A DNA stretch of 64,000 nt from NCBI GenBank assembly GCA_034231615.1, contig CM067317.1, positions 17,002,264-17,066,263 on the forward strand. Reading direction: 5' to 3'. Under the pieces are notes generated by a model. That model ran no database searches. It saw only the letters and a program-made list of their open reading frames with translations, and was not told the origin of the DNA. The position numbers and the translations under genes were made by a program. This document shows positions 52,107-63,455 of the stretch, piece after piece; the first letter of the stretch is position 1, and every line of letters starts with the position of its first letter. The stretch is from Meghimatium bilineatum (Eukaryota > Mollusca > Gastropoda > Stylommatophora > Philomycidae).

Positions 52107-53312
52107 TTATTTGTCTGGCCCTGGAGGGAGGAGCATTTTCCTGATGTCATCCAGCGCTGGACATTCAAAAAGGTGGTGGTCAACAGTTTCATATGGATGA
52201 GTGCACAGCCTGCACCCTGGAGTGTGTTGTGGTTGTATTCTGTTCAGGTGATTGTTAAGCTGTACATGTTGTGTGCGTAGTCGGTATATGATACTCTGGT
52301 CTTTTCTTTCCAGGAGGTTGATATTGTCTTTAGGATTTGGGCTGGTCATATATTTATAGATTTCCATCCCAGTGTTTCCCGTGGCCCATCTGTTCATCCA
52401 ATTTTCTTTGTTCACATATTTCAGAATCATTTTAACTGTGTGCATTGTTGTTTCTGTATAAGGCTGTTCTTGTTGTGCTCCCCTCTTTGCTAGTCTGTCT
52501 GCCTTATCATTACCAGGTGTGTTTGAGTGACCAGGACTCCACTGCATAACAATGTTGACATCATAAGATGTGAGCAGCTGGTTTGCATGGTGGTATATTT
52601 CAGCTAGCTCGGGTTTACAATGTCCATCACATTCCAATGCTTGGAGAGCAGACATAGACTCTGTAAAAATAACAATGTTTTGGACTTTTGATGGGAAGGC
52701 ATCAAATATGGTCTTCAGATGGTACAAGGCAATTTCTAGTGCTGTTATTTCAGCTTCATAGTTAGAACATATCTCCCCACAGGCATCAAACAACTCATCA
52801 GATGTTTTGTCTGGATATTCTATATAGACACCATAACCTGCTTTGATGATGGCTTTGAAGGCAGACCCATCAGTATAGACATGAATCCATTGTTCTGGGT
52901 AGGTGTCTATTGTTTTCTGTGTTGCTTTCATAAGACTTACTGGGTCGGATCGTTTCGTTGCATTATCTCTTAACTGTGTTTTGATTTCCGGCAATTTAAA
53001 GCCTGCGTGTGGTGGTAAACATTTTTCTACTCTTTGCAGTTCTTGTCTCTTGTCTGGAAGGTGATAACTGTCTTTTATTTCATTGACATGGCTCAAGACT
53101 GACTTTTGTTTTATTCTGTGGTTTGGTTCCCAGTTTTCTACAAGTTGTTTATTTGGGTGGTCTTTGTTCATTCTTTTGCTTCTTTCATAAGTCTCCATTG
53201 TAGCCATATCTCTCCGCATCTCAAGGGGTTCTACATTCGTATGTATTTCACATGCAGCCGTCGGTGTAGATCTCATTGCTCCACTAATAAGACGTAGGGC
53301 GTTGTTCTGCAC
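52107..53312 (-). pseudogene. LINE RNase H and C-terminal open frame (401 codons)
   Basis: The longest intact part of the - strand LINE. It holds the post-RT region (QNNALRLISGAMRSTP), the full RNase H domain (D of YTDGS, E of YEAE, D of FTES, D of GNDKADR all present) and the terminal Cys/His cluster. Confidence 0.85.
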
Positions 53313-53694
53313 TCTGTCTAGGGATTCTACATTTGTTGTGGAACATGTTGTGAGGAGTGCACTGTTGTATTCTAAAGAAGAACGTATGTAACCAAGGTAT
53401 AGTCCTCTAAGGGTATCCTTGTCTGATCCCCAAGATGTGCCAGCGAGTCTTTTCAGTAGTTGTAGCCGTTTAAGTGCTTTATTTTTGATATTTCTTTACA
53501 TGCTTCTTGAGGGTGAGCAGCCGATCAAGCGTGATTCCAAGATATGTGAGGTGTTCTTCTCTTGGCAATTTCTGTGTATCCAACCATAGACTGATATTTT
53601 CTTTGGCTACCTTATGACTCTTGGTAAAGATGGTATAGACAGTTTTCTCACAGTTTATTTTTAGCTTCCATGTTTGACAGTATTCATGTAGTCT

Positions 53695-54072
53695 TTATAA
53701 ATCTCCATTTAGTCTTTTGGCAGCACTTTCAACATTCTCATGGCTCTGCCATATTGTTAAGTCATCAGCATAGAGGGCTTTTTCAGCTTTGATATGTTTG
53801 GTAAGGTCATTGATGTAAATGAGAAAGAGGGTGCAGCTTAAAGCAGAACCCTGTGGTAAGCCTTCCTCTAGAACTTCTTTAGATGAAATTGCATCATTTA
53901 TCTTTGTCTGGATTGTTCTGTCAATGAGGAAGTATTTTATCCAGTTGTATAGCTTTCCACTAATTCCCATCTCAATCATCTTCATCAAAAGACCCTTTCT
54001 CCATACTCGATCATAAGCCTGTTGTAAGTCAAAGAAGATGGCTACAGTGTTTGTTTTCCTGGAATCCATCAT
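53695..54072 (-). pseudogene. LINE reverse-transcriptase core
   Basis: 125 codons with motif A FFDLQQAYDRVW, motif B GLPQGSALSCTLF and motif C YADD. A stop (codon TAA at about 53696) replaces a sense codon in NGDL-x-RLHEY. Confidence 0.8.
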
Positions 54073-54577
54073 GGATTTTCTGTGTCAACCTAAATAGTTG
54101 GTCTTCTGTGCAACTGCCTTTTCTGAAGCCAGCCTGTTCATGGCAGAGGATGTTTGAGCTCTCGAGGAACCAGTAAAGTCGTGCGTTAACCATTCTTTCT
54201 GCTAATTTCCCAAGACATGATGTTAGGGATATGGGGAGGTAGTTTTTGGGTTCATCTGGAGGTTTGTTACTTTTCAGGATGGGAAAGATGTGAGCATTTC
54301 TCCAATGTTTAGGCAGTTTTCCATTTCTCCAGGTCATATTTATTAGTTTAAGGAGTACTTCTTTCCCTGATGTGCTCATGTGTGTTAACATTTCATTATA
54401 CATTTTATCTGGTCCAGGAGAATTTCTTGGCTTTAGTTTCTTCTGCCCTTGTAGGAATTCCTGCATACTGAAGTCATCATCAAATATGGTTGAGCCAGAG
54501 GTTTGGACTTTTTCTTGCTGCTTCAGTAGGTACATACGCTTCTTGTCAGCCTCGGACAGCTTCCCTACTCTGTTCAC
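54029..54577 (-). pseudogene. LINE RT N-terminal part
   Basis: Open frame with ASVNRVGKLSEADKK-type start, SPGPDKM, LPKHWRNAHIFPILKSNKPP, YLPISLTSCLGK and HEQAGFRKGSCTEDQLF. It leaves frame just before motif A. Confidence 0.75.
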
Positions 54578-55494
54578 ACTGGCAAAAAAGTGGTTAAAGT
54601 GGTATGCCTTTTCTGATCTGTGGTGATTGTTCTGTTTCCATCTATCACAGGTTTATCGTTTGTTCTTCTTCTTTTCCCAGACAAATTATTGATCAGCCCC
54701 GAAGCCTTTCTGCCATTTTTCCTTAGATCTAAATTTGCGCATGTTTTTGCCCATTTATCATGTTTGGCCTTCTTCACTATTAGTTTTACTTTGGCACATG
54801 TTTTATTGTACATGATTTTTGCTTCTTGTGAAGGTGAGATCTCAAGGGCTTCTCTTGCTTTTTTTCTATCGAGGATTCCAGCTTGCATTTCTTTGTTGTA
54901 GAATGGTTTGTATGATTTCCTACTGCCCCTTGGGATGCTTTGTGATGCCGAATTGAGGATAGCTTTTGTCACCTCTGCAGTAAATGTTTCTATGTTATTG
55001 CTTTTGATTTTACCTAGCAGGAAATCAGATGTTTCTTGGAATAGTTTCCAATCTGCCTTGCCAAAATTCCAGCGAGTTTTCTGTTTTAAATATACTTTGT
55101 TGGGTGTAGTTATGGTGGTGAGGATTGGTCTGTGGTCACTTCCAATGTCATCAAGTATTTCTAGGGAGCAAGCATCTATTATATCAGATGAACAGATAGT
55201 CAAGTCAGGTCGACTGAGTGATAGATGGCTCCTGTGCAATAGTGTTGGTACAGACTTTGCATCTTGAAGGACAGACAGGTTTGTTGTTTCACAGAGTTCT
55301 TCTATATATCTGCCTGTCTTATTGTGGTTCTGGTAACCCCAATGGGGTGAGTGACCATTAAAGTCACCAGCAAGTATTGTTTTGATAAATTGTGTTGTAT
55401 GGATTTCCAGTACATTGCATGTTGTCTGAGGTGGGCTGTATATGTTGTAGATTGTGTATTTTCCTCCAGTGTGCCAGATGGTCACCTTCTGCAT
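54574..55494 (-). pseudogene. LINE endonuclease C-terminal part and linker
   Basis: 306 codons with the APE-type catalytic strings AGDFNGHSPHWG, SRPDLTI and IGSDHRPI, then a basic linker with ARKAREALE-like helices. Confidence 0.75.
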
Positions 55495-55524
55495 GTCTGT
55501 GGGATTGGCTGTTAGTTGGGTGAC

Positions 55525-55995
55525 TTATCCCTGAATGTCATTCCTGATATAAGTAATTATGCCACGGCAGTTGGTACACTTACAGGCATAGCTGGTATAT
55601 CCTGACAGATATGGGTCAGTGTCTTTGTGTATAGTCTCCTGTAAGAGGGCCACGTGTATCTTATGAGCACGTAGTAAATTAGCGAGCTCTAGTGTTTTGT
55701 TTCTTATTCCACAGATGTTCAGTTGTAGAATATTAAGTGAAGACTTTGTTTTATGAAAATCTTGGCTCTGCTGGTTCTTCCTCCGAGGTTTTCTGGATTT
55801 AATGTTTTGGTGCTTGTGCAGGTGTTGTTGCTGTGTTGTGTATTGTGCAAGTCTGTGTTTGTGCTGATGTTTTGGATGCGTTCCAGTAGTTAATTTCTCA
55901 GACAGAGCAGCCTGGTTACCCACTGCCTGCCGCGGACCTTGATAACCGAGGCGACGTCCGATCTCGTTTGTAATTAGTATGTTTTGTACTGGCAT
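55525..55995 (-). pseudogene. LINE endonuclease N-terminal part
   Basis: 156 codons. A basic N-terminus (HKHRLAQYTTQQQHLHKHQN) precedes LNILQLNICGIRNK and VALLQETIH, the N and E catalytic positions of APE-type endonucleases. Confidence 0.75.
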
Positions 55996-56314
55996 TATAT
56001 TGCTGGGGGGTCTGTGGATTTTCGTCCCACCCCGGGCCAGAGCCAGAGAAAAACTATCACACTACTAGGAAGGAAGGTTTCAACCTATGAACTGCTCCGA
56101 GCCACTGCAGCCAAGATAGGGTTCACTGTGCTCATTCCCCGCCACCAATTGACTACTGGTTATGCCGAACTTCTCTATTGCTCCAGGCATGCAACCAAAT
56201 GTTCAAGTCAAAAGGATCGTCACGTCCTGAGTCAGTGTGCCTCTATGATGGACCTCAGCCATAGGAAAAACAGACGCAAACCATGCGTGGAAACTACATG
56301 TAAAACATTATAAA

Positions 56315-56895
56315 TATCTTGGAGTCATAGTCACAAATGATGGAAGATGTGAAACAGAAATTAAAAGGAAAATAGGAATGGCCAAAAGTACCTTCAATGA
56401 CATGAGGAAAATATTAATATCTAAACAAATTACAAACAAGTTCAAAATGAGAATTATAAAATGCTATATCTACTCTATATTAATGTATGACTCAGAAACA
56501 CGGACACTAAACAAACTATTAGAAGACAGAATTGATGCCTTTGAGATGTAGGTATATAGAAGAATAGGGAGAACATCATGGAAAGAGAAGAAAACAAATA
56601 AAGAGGTTCTAAACACTTAATATGAAAAAATAATTATTAAGAGAAATAAAGATCAGGCAAATACAATATTTTGGACACATTAAAAGACATGACACCTTGT
56701 TGAAGACCTTGCTTAAGGGTAAAGTCAAAGGGAAGCGAACAAGAGGTAGGCAGAGATACAAGTGGGAGAGTAAAATCACAAGATGGACAAGTTACAGTCT
56801 AGCAGAGTGCACCACCAAAACAAGAGGCAGTGGATGTTGGAAATCTTTTGCAGTCAACCTGCGTTGCGGAGACAGAACTTGCTGATGATGAACAT
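56315..56895 (+). mobile_element. RTE-like LINE 3' end
   Basis: YKYLGVIVTNDGRCETEIKR, ETRTLNKLLEDRIDAFEM, then shifted frames with [20 protein letters not shown] and SLAECTTKTRGSG. A CGTAGAC-type tail precedes a 14-bp tandem repeat. Confidence 0.8.
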
Positions 56896-56926
56896 GTAGA
56901 CAATATCCAAATATGTCAAGATTACA

Positions 56927-56985
56927 AAGCCAGCAATCACAAGCCAGCAGTCACAAGCCAGCAATCACAAGCCAGCTATCACTGC
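56927..56985 (+). repeat. 14-bp tandem repeat, 4 units
   Basis: Unit CACAAGCCAGCAAT with small changes. Confidence 0.9.
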
Positions 56986-56999
56986 ATTTTACCATTGCC

Positions 57000-57820
57000 T
57001 CTATTATATGACGTACCATAATTGAAATATAGGTCTACTTGTTTTCTATTTGGAACAAAACGTATCACTAGAAAGAGCAAACGAATTTGGAGGGAAGAGG
57101 ACGAAAAAAAATGACGCTTCAACGAACATATATTTAATCATTGACAGGAAATAAGAGCTGGAATATTGATCTTTACGTACCCTGGGGATTGAGACCACAT
57201 TGTTGTTCCTTGTTAGCGTCGTGTTAAAGAGCTCTTTTCCCAATCGAGTGTCTCGAATTTTTAAATGAAATCTGATGTCACCATTAAAAGTTCACTGGAA
57301 TATATCAGTTAGAGTTGTTGTTTCAATAGATAATATACCGACGTTGACAATATCAATAACTGCAACAATACAACTTAATTTTTGAGAATTGCAAATAATC
57401 TGGGATACTTTTTCTTTTTGCGTCCAGTCTCAATTAATCAGCACGATTTCTCAAATGATTTGAACCGTAGAGTGGTAATTCGTTCTACTATTGGTTTTGA
57501 TTAAGTTGCACTAAAATAGCTTGGTACATTCAACTTCAGCATGACTTTCATTCTCATGGACTTCACTAGCCTAAGAAAGCCTTTCATTATGTCGACAGGT
57601 TAAAGTATGTATAAATTCTTATGCATGGTTGTTTTTATCACCCACTGTGTCCTTCGATTGTGCAGGCCAGTATGTTTATGGGTGATAGTTTCTGGGGTGG
57701 AAACTAGGTTTGACTTAGTTCGACTACTCATATCTTGAACGAGGTGTTTCACAGTATGTGGACTTGTCTCGTAAGTAGACGGACAATTGTCACGATGGTT
57801 AGAAAATCTATGATATGAAA
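57000..57820. other. Intergenic, nothing recognised
   Basis: No convincing ORF, repeat or element end. Confidence 0.45.
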
Positions 57821-57835
57821 GTCTAGTTCCGGTAT

Positions 57836-57994
57836 CTTTTTCCTCAGCGTTCATTCTCAAACTACCGCAGGATCTCTCTTGTAGCAGGACCATGGTCCTA
57901 CTAGATTTCCATCATGGATGTAGTCCAGAGAATGGAAATGCATTGTGTCACCGTTTTATTTGCGTCAATGGTCCGACACATCGTCTTCGGCGGA
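57836..57994 (-). repeat. SINE-A copy with 12-bp target duplication
   Basis: Reversed SINE-A. TAGTTCCGGTAT is repeated at 57824-57835 and 57995-58006. A CATCATGG change sits in the CCAGCAGGATG box. Confidence 0.92.
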
Positions 57995-58239
57995 TAGTTC
58001 CGGTATAGGAATGTATTATTGTTGGATCGCTCTCTTATTCGATGTTTCCTTCACAGCACCTGATCTGAGATGACCCCAGCTCTCTGCAGTGTGTACTGTT
58101 TTGAACATAAGACACATACGATTTTCTCAGAATGAACAAATTTGAAGATAAATACCTTAACTGGATTATAGATAACAAACTAGAGAGATGGTCACAGCTG
58201 AACAAATCTTTTAATTCGCTACAATGATTATGAGTGTTT

Positions 58240-58560
58240 TCAAAATAAACACAGGAATACCTTCAAGGATTTCATTGAAAAAACTAAAAGTAATTTATAA
58301 AGTTATGCCGAACAACAAATGTGTTATAATGAGACAGATGCGGAAGTAATTGAGAAGAGACGCATATTTTTTGACGAGCAAATGAATTTATTAATCGCTG
58401 TAAAATCCAGAAGACGCTATAACAGTAGCACACTTTGTTTTGCTTTTATGTTGTTTATTAAATCTCCATCTAGCTACAGAATTATTAGAAAATCACAAAT
58501 GCTATGTCTACACCGCCGAAGCACATTACAAAATTTAACTTATAATTTGCCAGCCTGTTA
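58240..58560 (+). pseudogene. P-element/THAP9-like transposase fragment
   Basis: The 80-codon frame 58319-58561 reads IEKRRIFFDEQMNLL, YNSSTLCFAFMLFIKSPSSY, RIIRKSQMLCLHRRSTLQNL-T. This follows the conserved block of P-element/THAP9 transposases (W.....LC..L...SP.AY..LR.S..L.LP...TL..Y). Truncated at both ends; no THAP zinc finger or catalytic residues here. Confidence 0.6.
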
Positions 58561-58569
58561 AAATGATAG

Positions 58570-59040
58570 TATATCTCAGTACCTGGAAGTGAAGCAAATC
58601 CAGTTGACGACTAGAAAATCTTGTAGCTGTTCAAATGGATTAGATTCACGTTATATCCTCAATAACTTACTATGGTTGTTGTAGAACTAATAGGCAGTGC
58701 AGATAATTCAAACTAAGTTGCAATCAATGTGCCCATATGTAGATATGTAGATACAGGAAGATGAGCCCATAAGATGTTTACCACAACCAAGCCGAAAGAA
58801 TTACCAAGACAAAGCGGTTGGTGACAGCGACACCGGTTACGTTGTATATCTTCGAACTCTTGTCATCCACCTAGCCGCTAATATTTACCTTTTGGAGAAC
58901 CGCTATGCCAAAAGCCACTCACGTCAACTTTTTTATACGACATTACTGTGACGACTTATAAACATCTTCAGCTTATGTTAAATTTTGCTACTTTATTTGA
59001 AATAATTTAATCTAAGCTTCACGTTTGATAGCTAGTCATG
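58570..59040. other. Between transposase remnants, nothing recognised
   Basis: AT-rich, no ORF or element end. Some of it may belong to the P-like or piggyBac-like element on either side. Confidence 0.35.
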
Positions 59041-59530
59041 CTTTTGAAATGTTCCAAATTAGTCTAAGCAATAATTCCGATATTATCTTTGCTGACAATG
59101 ACAGTGATGACTACAAGCAGTACCAAGCCTAACACTGCTAATGAATCTAAATCTCAACATCGGATATGGGATGAGGAGGACCCATCACCAGAAACAAAAA
59201 CTATAAATTATTTCATATTTGATCCAACATGCACATCAGGATTGAAGGCACCTTTAGATGGAACATCTTCAGCATTAGATTTTCTCAGTCAACTATAAAC
59301 AGTAAATATCATTGATAATTTAGATAATAGCAAGTGCTATGCATTTATTTAAGTATATTGAGAAGGACCGCAGCTGTGTGTATTGCAGTACACCAGCAAA
59401 GAGGCTCCGCGTTAAATACATATACAATACATGTAGCGGCGACCAGCCTTACTACATCAAAAAATATGCTTTTTGGAATATCACATGTGGATGTAAATGT
59501 TCAAACCTTTATATAAAAATAGAATAACTT
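59040..59530 (+). pseudogene. piggyBac-like transposase, internally deleted
   Basis: The N-terminal part SNNSDIIFADNDSDD, then HRIWDEEDPSPETKTINYFI and KAPLDGTSSALDFLSQL, resembles the entry of piggyBac/PGBD proteins (PLDFF). Thirty bases on, a second frame reads EKDRSCVYCSTPAKRLRVKY, IYNTCSGDQ and CGCKCS, like the Cys-rich C-terminal finger. The whole catalytic DDD domain is missing. Confidence 0.65.
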
Positions 59531-60050
59531 GTATATATATATATCCTTCCGGTAGTGACGTCCGTTGATGGAGGGTGTTTCTCTAATCAAGTCTGGGTCA
59601 CTCCGTCGATCGTTGGATTAATCAACAAACATCGTAAAGTCCAGACCGATTTGTGTAACAGAAGTCAGTTCATTCCAATTATTTTTCATTCAAAACTATT
59701 CAAGAACTGCACAGAATAGTTTTGAACAGACAGAATTGGAGAGATCTGACCTCTGCCATATGCGCTAACTTCAGCGCAAAAGGAAAATGAATGAATGAAT
59801 ATATATATATCCAAGACATGTACATAAGTCCTGGATGTTAAAATGTAAATAATAGAATTTTTTGTTGAAAATTGCATATGGTGTATGCATTTGCTGATGT
59901 CAAGACAAGACGACATTTATACGGAAATAATGTATATTTCAATACTTGTGTGTATTTCAAAATGGTTGAGGATATATGTGGATGTATATTATTTCAAAAG
60001 TAATGGATTATGAGTCAGATGTCTGGGATGCAAGCTTGGGTATGTACACA
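59530..60050. other. Unassigned, short AT runs
   Basis: Contains (AT)n near 59535 and 59798 and an ETS/CRE-like CTTCCGGTAGTGACGTCC at 59551-59568. No gene could be followed from it. Confidence 0.35.
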
Positions 60051-60055
60051 TATTT

Positions 60056-60324
60056 ATTGCTTTATTTTATACACGTTATTGCTTTATTTTATACAAGTTA
60101 TTGCTTTATTTTATACAAGTTATTGCTTTATTTTATACAAGTTATTGCTTTATTTTATACAAGTTATTGCTTTATTTTATACAAGTTATTGCTTTATTTT
60201 ATACAAGTTATTGCTTTATTTTATACAAGTTATTGCTTTATTTTATACAAGTTATTGCTTTATTTTAAACAAGTTATTGCTTTATTTTATACAAGTTATT
60301 GCTTTATTTTATACAAGTTATTAA
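60056..60324. repeat. 22-bp satellite-like tandem repeat, about 12 units
   Basis: Unit TTATTGCTTTATTTTATACAAG split across lines, almost without variation (one ACACG, one AAACAAG). Confidence 0.95.
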
Positions 60325-60365
60325 ATAAATTTCTGAACATTTTGATGCATCTTTTTTTTATCACA

Positions 60366-60445
60366 AAAGAGGGTATATATTGTTCATATGGACAGAATAT
60401 TTTATCAAAAAAGAGGGTATATATTGTTCATATGGACAGAATAGG
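60366..60445 (+). repeat. 44-bp direct duplication
   Basis: GAGGGTATATATTGTTCATA with TGGACAGAATA occurs twice, identical. Confidence 0.92.
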
Positions 60446-61026
60446 GAGGGAGAAAATGGAATGGTCTTCCTACACGAGGAATAGTTCGCGGACTGCGAAG
60501 TCGGAGGTAAGATGCATATTGGATGACCCAAGCAAAATATCAGCTTGTCATATCTCATGACATAAACCCCGTCTGAGTAGAAGACTACTTCAATAGGCAT
60601 TGTACTAAGCCGAAAATTGAAGCCTCCTGGGTATGTAAGAAAGCTCTGAAAAACTACTTCGCTGCACGTAAGGTTAATCATTCGCAATTCCTGGGGTTCT
60701 CAACAAAAACAACAACAACTAAACATTACATTATTAACAGTATCAATATATTTAATCATTGTAAGAAACACATAGTATTCATCCCTGAACATTTTCATAA
60801 GATCATGTTTATAGAAATAATATTTGAACAACTAATGGCCAAATCAGAGACATGAGTCCCCATCAAGGCCAGCACCTTGCAGTGGTGATGGGGCTTAGTT
60901 CAGCCATCAGGGGCTGGAAACTAAGACTGGTCGGGCAGTCCCATTCGAGCAGGACCATAGTCCTGCCCAAGTAAGCAGAGTGCTGAAGACGGAGGCATCC
61001 AGCCAAAAGGCGCACAGATAATCAGG

Positions 61027-61965
61027 ATGCCACGCACAAAACACAATGGAAACATGTCTGTATCTATAAAAAGTTATGGTGCCTGCCCTGTGGCGGACGT
61101 TCAGGCAGGGACGGTGCCGGGCCCTATACCTCGAAAGGGCCCAACCTCAGTTACTGAAAGTCCTTCTCAATTGCCTCGAGGAGCCAGGAGGCAAGGGAAT
61201 AGAGCTACTGGCCAAACAAACTTTAAACGACCAATAAAAATAATGCACTGGAATGCTGAGGGTGTCAACAGTAAAAGAGATGGATACAGCAAAAAATTGG
61301 AACTTGAAAATGTCCTCAGTGAAGAACAAGTTAATATATGCTGTATCCAAGAAACACACCTCAGCAGCGACATAGCCTTCAAAACCAGAGGCTACCAGTG
61401 CTTCCGATCTGACCGAAAGGACAGGCGAAAGGGTGGAATTCTGACACTTGTTAAAAACAATATCAGCGCATGTCAGCTGGAAGTATATATGGAAGGGGCA
61501 GAATACCAGATGCTCCACCTAAAAACAGACAGTGCAGAATTCCATCTTCTGAACTACTACTGCCCAAATGATAAACCATTGGCACTAGACACAATTCCAG
61601 ATAAAGAGAGACTTATGGTGTGTGGTGTCTCAACAGCCACTCTCAGAGCTGGGGCTACGATCATATCGACAAGAGAGGTGAGGAACTTGAGAGCTGGCAG
61701 GATGAAAATAATCTCATCCTTATTAACCAGCCAGCTGACTCACCAACCTTCTACTCGAGAGCATGGCACACCACCTCTACACCAGATCTGGCATTCCACT
61801 CACCAGGCCTGGAATGGAACATCACACGTGTCGTTGGAAAGCAGCTTGGGGGTAGTGACCACAGACCAGTATTTCTGGAAATCCACAATGAATTTACCAA
61901 GGGCAGCAGCACGCTCACTAGGTGGAACTATAAGAGGGCAGACTGGAAAATGTACCAGCATTTAA
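61027..61965 (+). pseudogene. LINE endonuclease, first half
   Basis: 312-codon frame, of which roughly the first 200 are real. It begins with a Pro/Arg-rich N-terminus and holds the N (WNAEG) and E (QETHL) catalytic strings. After about 61627 the frame is shifted and meaningless. Confidence 0.8.
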
Positions 61966-63455
61966 CCAGTGTTCTAGCTAAGGACATGAACTTGGACAAA
62001 GACATCAATAGAGCAGTGAGTGAATTTAATAGAAGTATACTACATGCTGCTAGTAAAACCATACCCAGGGGGGCACGCAAAAACTACAAACCCTACTGGA
62101 ATGATGAACTGGAAAAGCTGCAAAATGAGATGGAAACATCTAGACAGCAGGCTGAGAACAGACCTAGCCAAGAACATCACAACAAATATCAGCAAACAAA
62201 GGCTAAATTTCAAAGAGCCAAGTTACAAGCCAGACGGAGTAGCTGGAAAGAAAAAACAGAGTCGCTGAACCTAGAAAGAGATACTAGGAAATTATGGAAA
62301 CTTGTAAAACAACTAAATGATGAAGGTACAGGGAGAAATACCAGGATCACACTTTATAAAGATAGAAACATTTTAACAGGTAAACAGGCAGCTGATTACT
62401 TTGCAGATTCCTTTGCAGAAGACAATAACATCAAAGTCAGCCCAGACAAACAACAGGAGGTTCGAGAGAACCAGCAAAACATTGGACAAGGCGAACCTAT
62501 ACCTGAAGTCATGGAGGCACCAATCACAATGAGAGAACTGGAGCATGCAATATCCAAATTGAAACTGAAAAAGTCCCCTGGAGCTGATGGAGTGTCCAAT
62601 GAAATGATTAGAAACCTGGGAATTGCAGCAAGAGCAAAGCTACTGCAGATCTTTAACACAAGCTGGTCCACGGGTAATGTACCACAGGCGTGGAGAGAAG
62701 CAATAATGATACCACTCCTCAAATCAGGAAAAGATGGCAACACAGTCTCCAACTACAGGCCCATCAGCCTCACAAGCTGTCTATGCAAAACAATGGAACG
62801 CATTATCAATCTTAGGATGCAGTGGTACCTTGAAAGTGAAAACCTTCTGGTATCACAGCAAGCAGGTTTCAGACAGTGCTACTCTACTGAAGATCAGGCA
62901 ACCTACCTCTCCCAAGAGATTGAGGATGCCTTCCAAGATAAGAAACTGGTACTAGCAGCATGGATAGACCTCAGAAAAGCATTTGATAAGGTCTGGAAAG
63001 AAGGGCTCCTAAAGAAATTGCGAAATTGCAGGGTTAGCTCAAGAATGTACAAATGGGTAAAAGCATACCTGCATAATAGAAGAGCCAGGGTACAATTAGA
63101 TGGTCGCAAGAGCAAGAAAGTTCTACTGCGTCATGGAGTCCCCCAGGGAGGAGTCCTGTCGCCCACACTTTTCTTGGTTTACATCAATGACCTAGTTGCT
63201 GAACTACCACACGGGATCAAAGTGGCAATGTATGCTGACGACCTGGTGATCTGGTGCACAGAAGAACATGCGACAGTGGCCACTAAACAAATACAAAGAG
63301 CTATCGATGCCCTAACCTTATGGGCTAATAGATGGTGCGTCAGCATTAACACAGATAAGTGCAGCACTACACTTTTTACCCTCTCACCAAAACAAAAAGC
63401 CGGTCATATCAAAATAGATGGAGAGCTCTTGAAAGAAGACAAACAACCCACATAA
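61620..63455 (+). pseudogene. LINE endonuclease C-terminus and reverse transcriptase (611 codons)
   Basis: One open frame holding the end of the endonuclease (GSDHRPVF), a coiled basic linker, and the complete RT with motifs A (FDKVW), B (PQGGVLSP) and C (YADD). It ends at an in-frame TAA inside conserved sequence, so the stop is a mutation and not the real end. Confidence 0.88.

Larger units (their letters stand above)
51960..56310 (-). mobile_element. I-type LINE with RNase H, near full length, broken
   Basis: Reading on - : a GC-richer leader (56310-55996); endonuclease starting LNILQLNICGIRNKTLELAN (about 55730) with LLQETIH, AGDFNGHSPHWGY and IGSDHRPIL; RT with SPGPDKMYNEML, YLPISLTSCLGKLAERM, AGFRKGSCTEDQLF, FFDLQQAYDRVW, LPQGSALSCTLFLIYINDL and LYADDLTIW (YADD box); RNase H with HVYTDGSAF, NYEAEITALEIALYHL, FTESMSALQAL and WSPGHSNTPGNDKADRLA; and a Cys/His tail CRLCTHPYETVDHHLFECP. 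Frameshifts or stops lie near 55525, 54600, 54040, 53695 and 53320. The 3' UTR ends near 51960. Confidence 0.9.

Noticed and set aside
55984..56313. 109-codon + strand frame with several Cys and His
   Set aside because: It is antisense to the leader of the - strand LINE and has no splice or promoter support.
59976..60560. 194-codon open frame rich in LLYFIQVIALFYTSY repeats
   Set aside because: It is the 22-bp array read in frame; 66 bases per three units gives a 22-residue period. No start context or homology.
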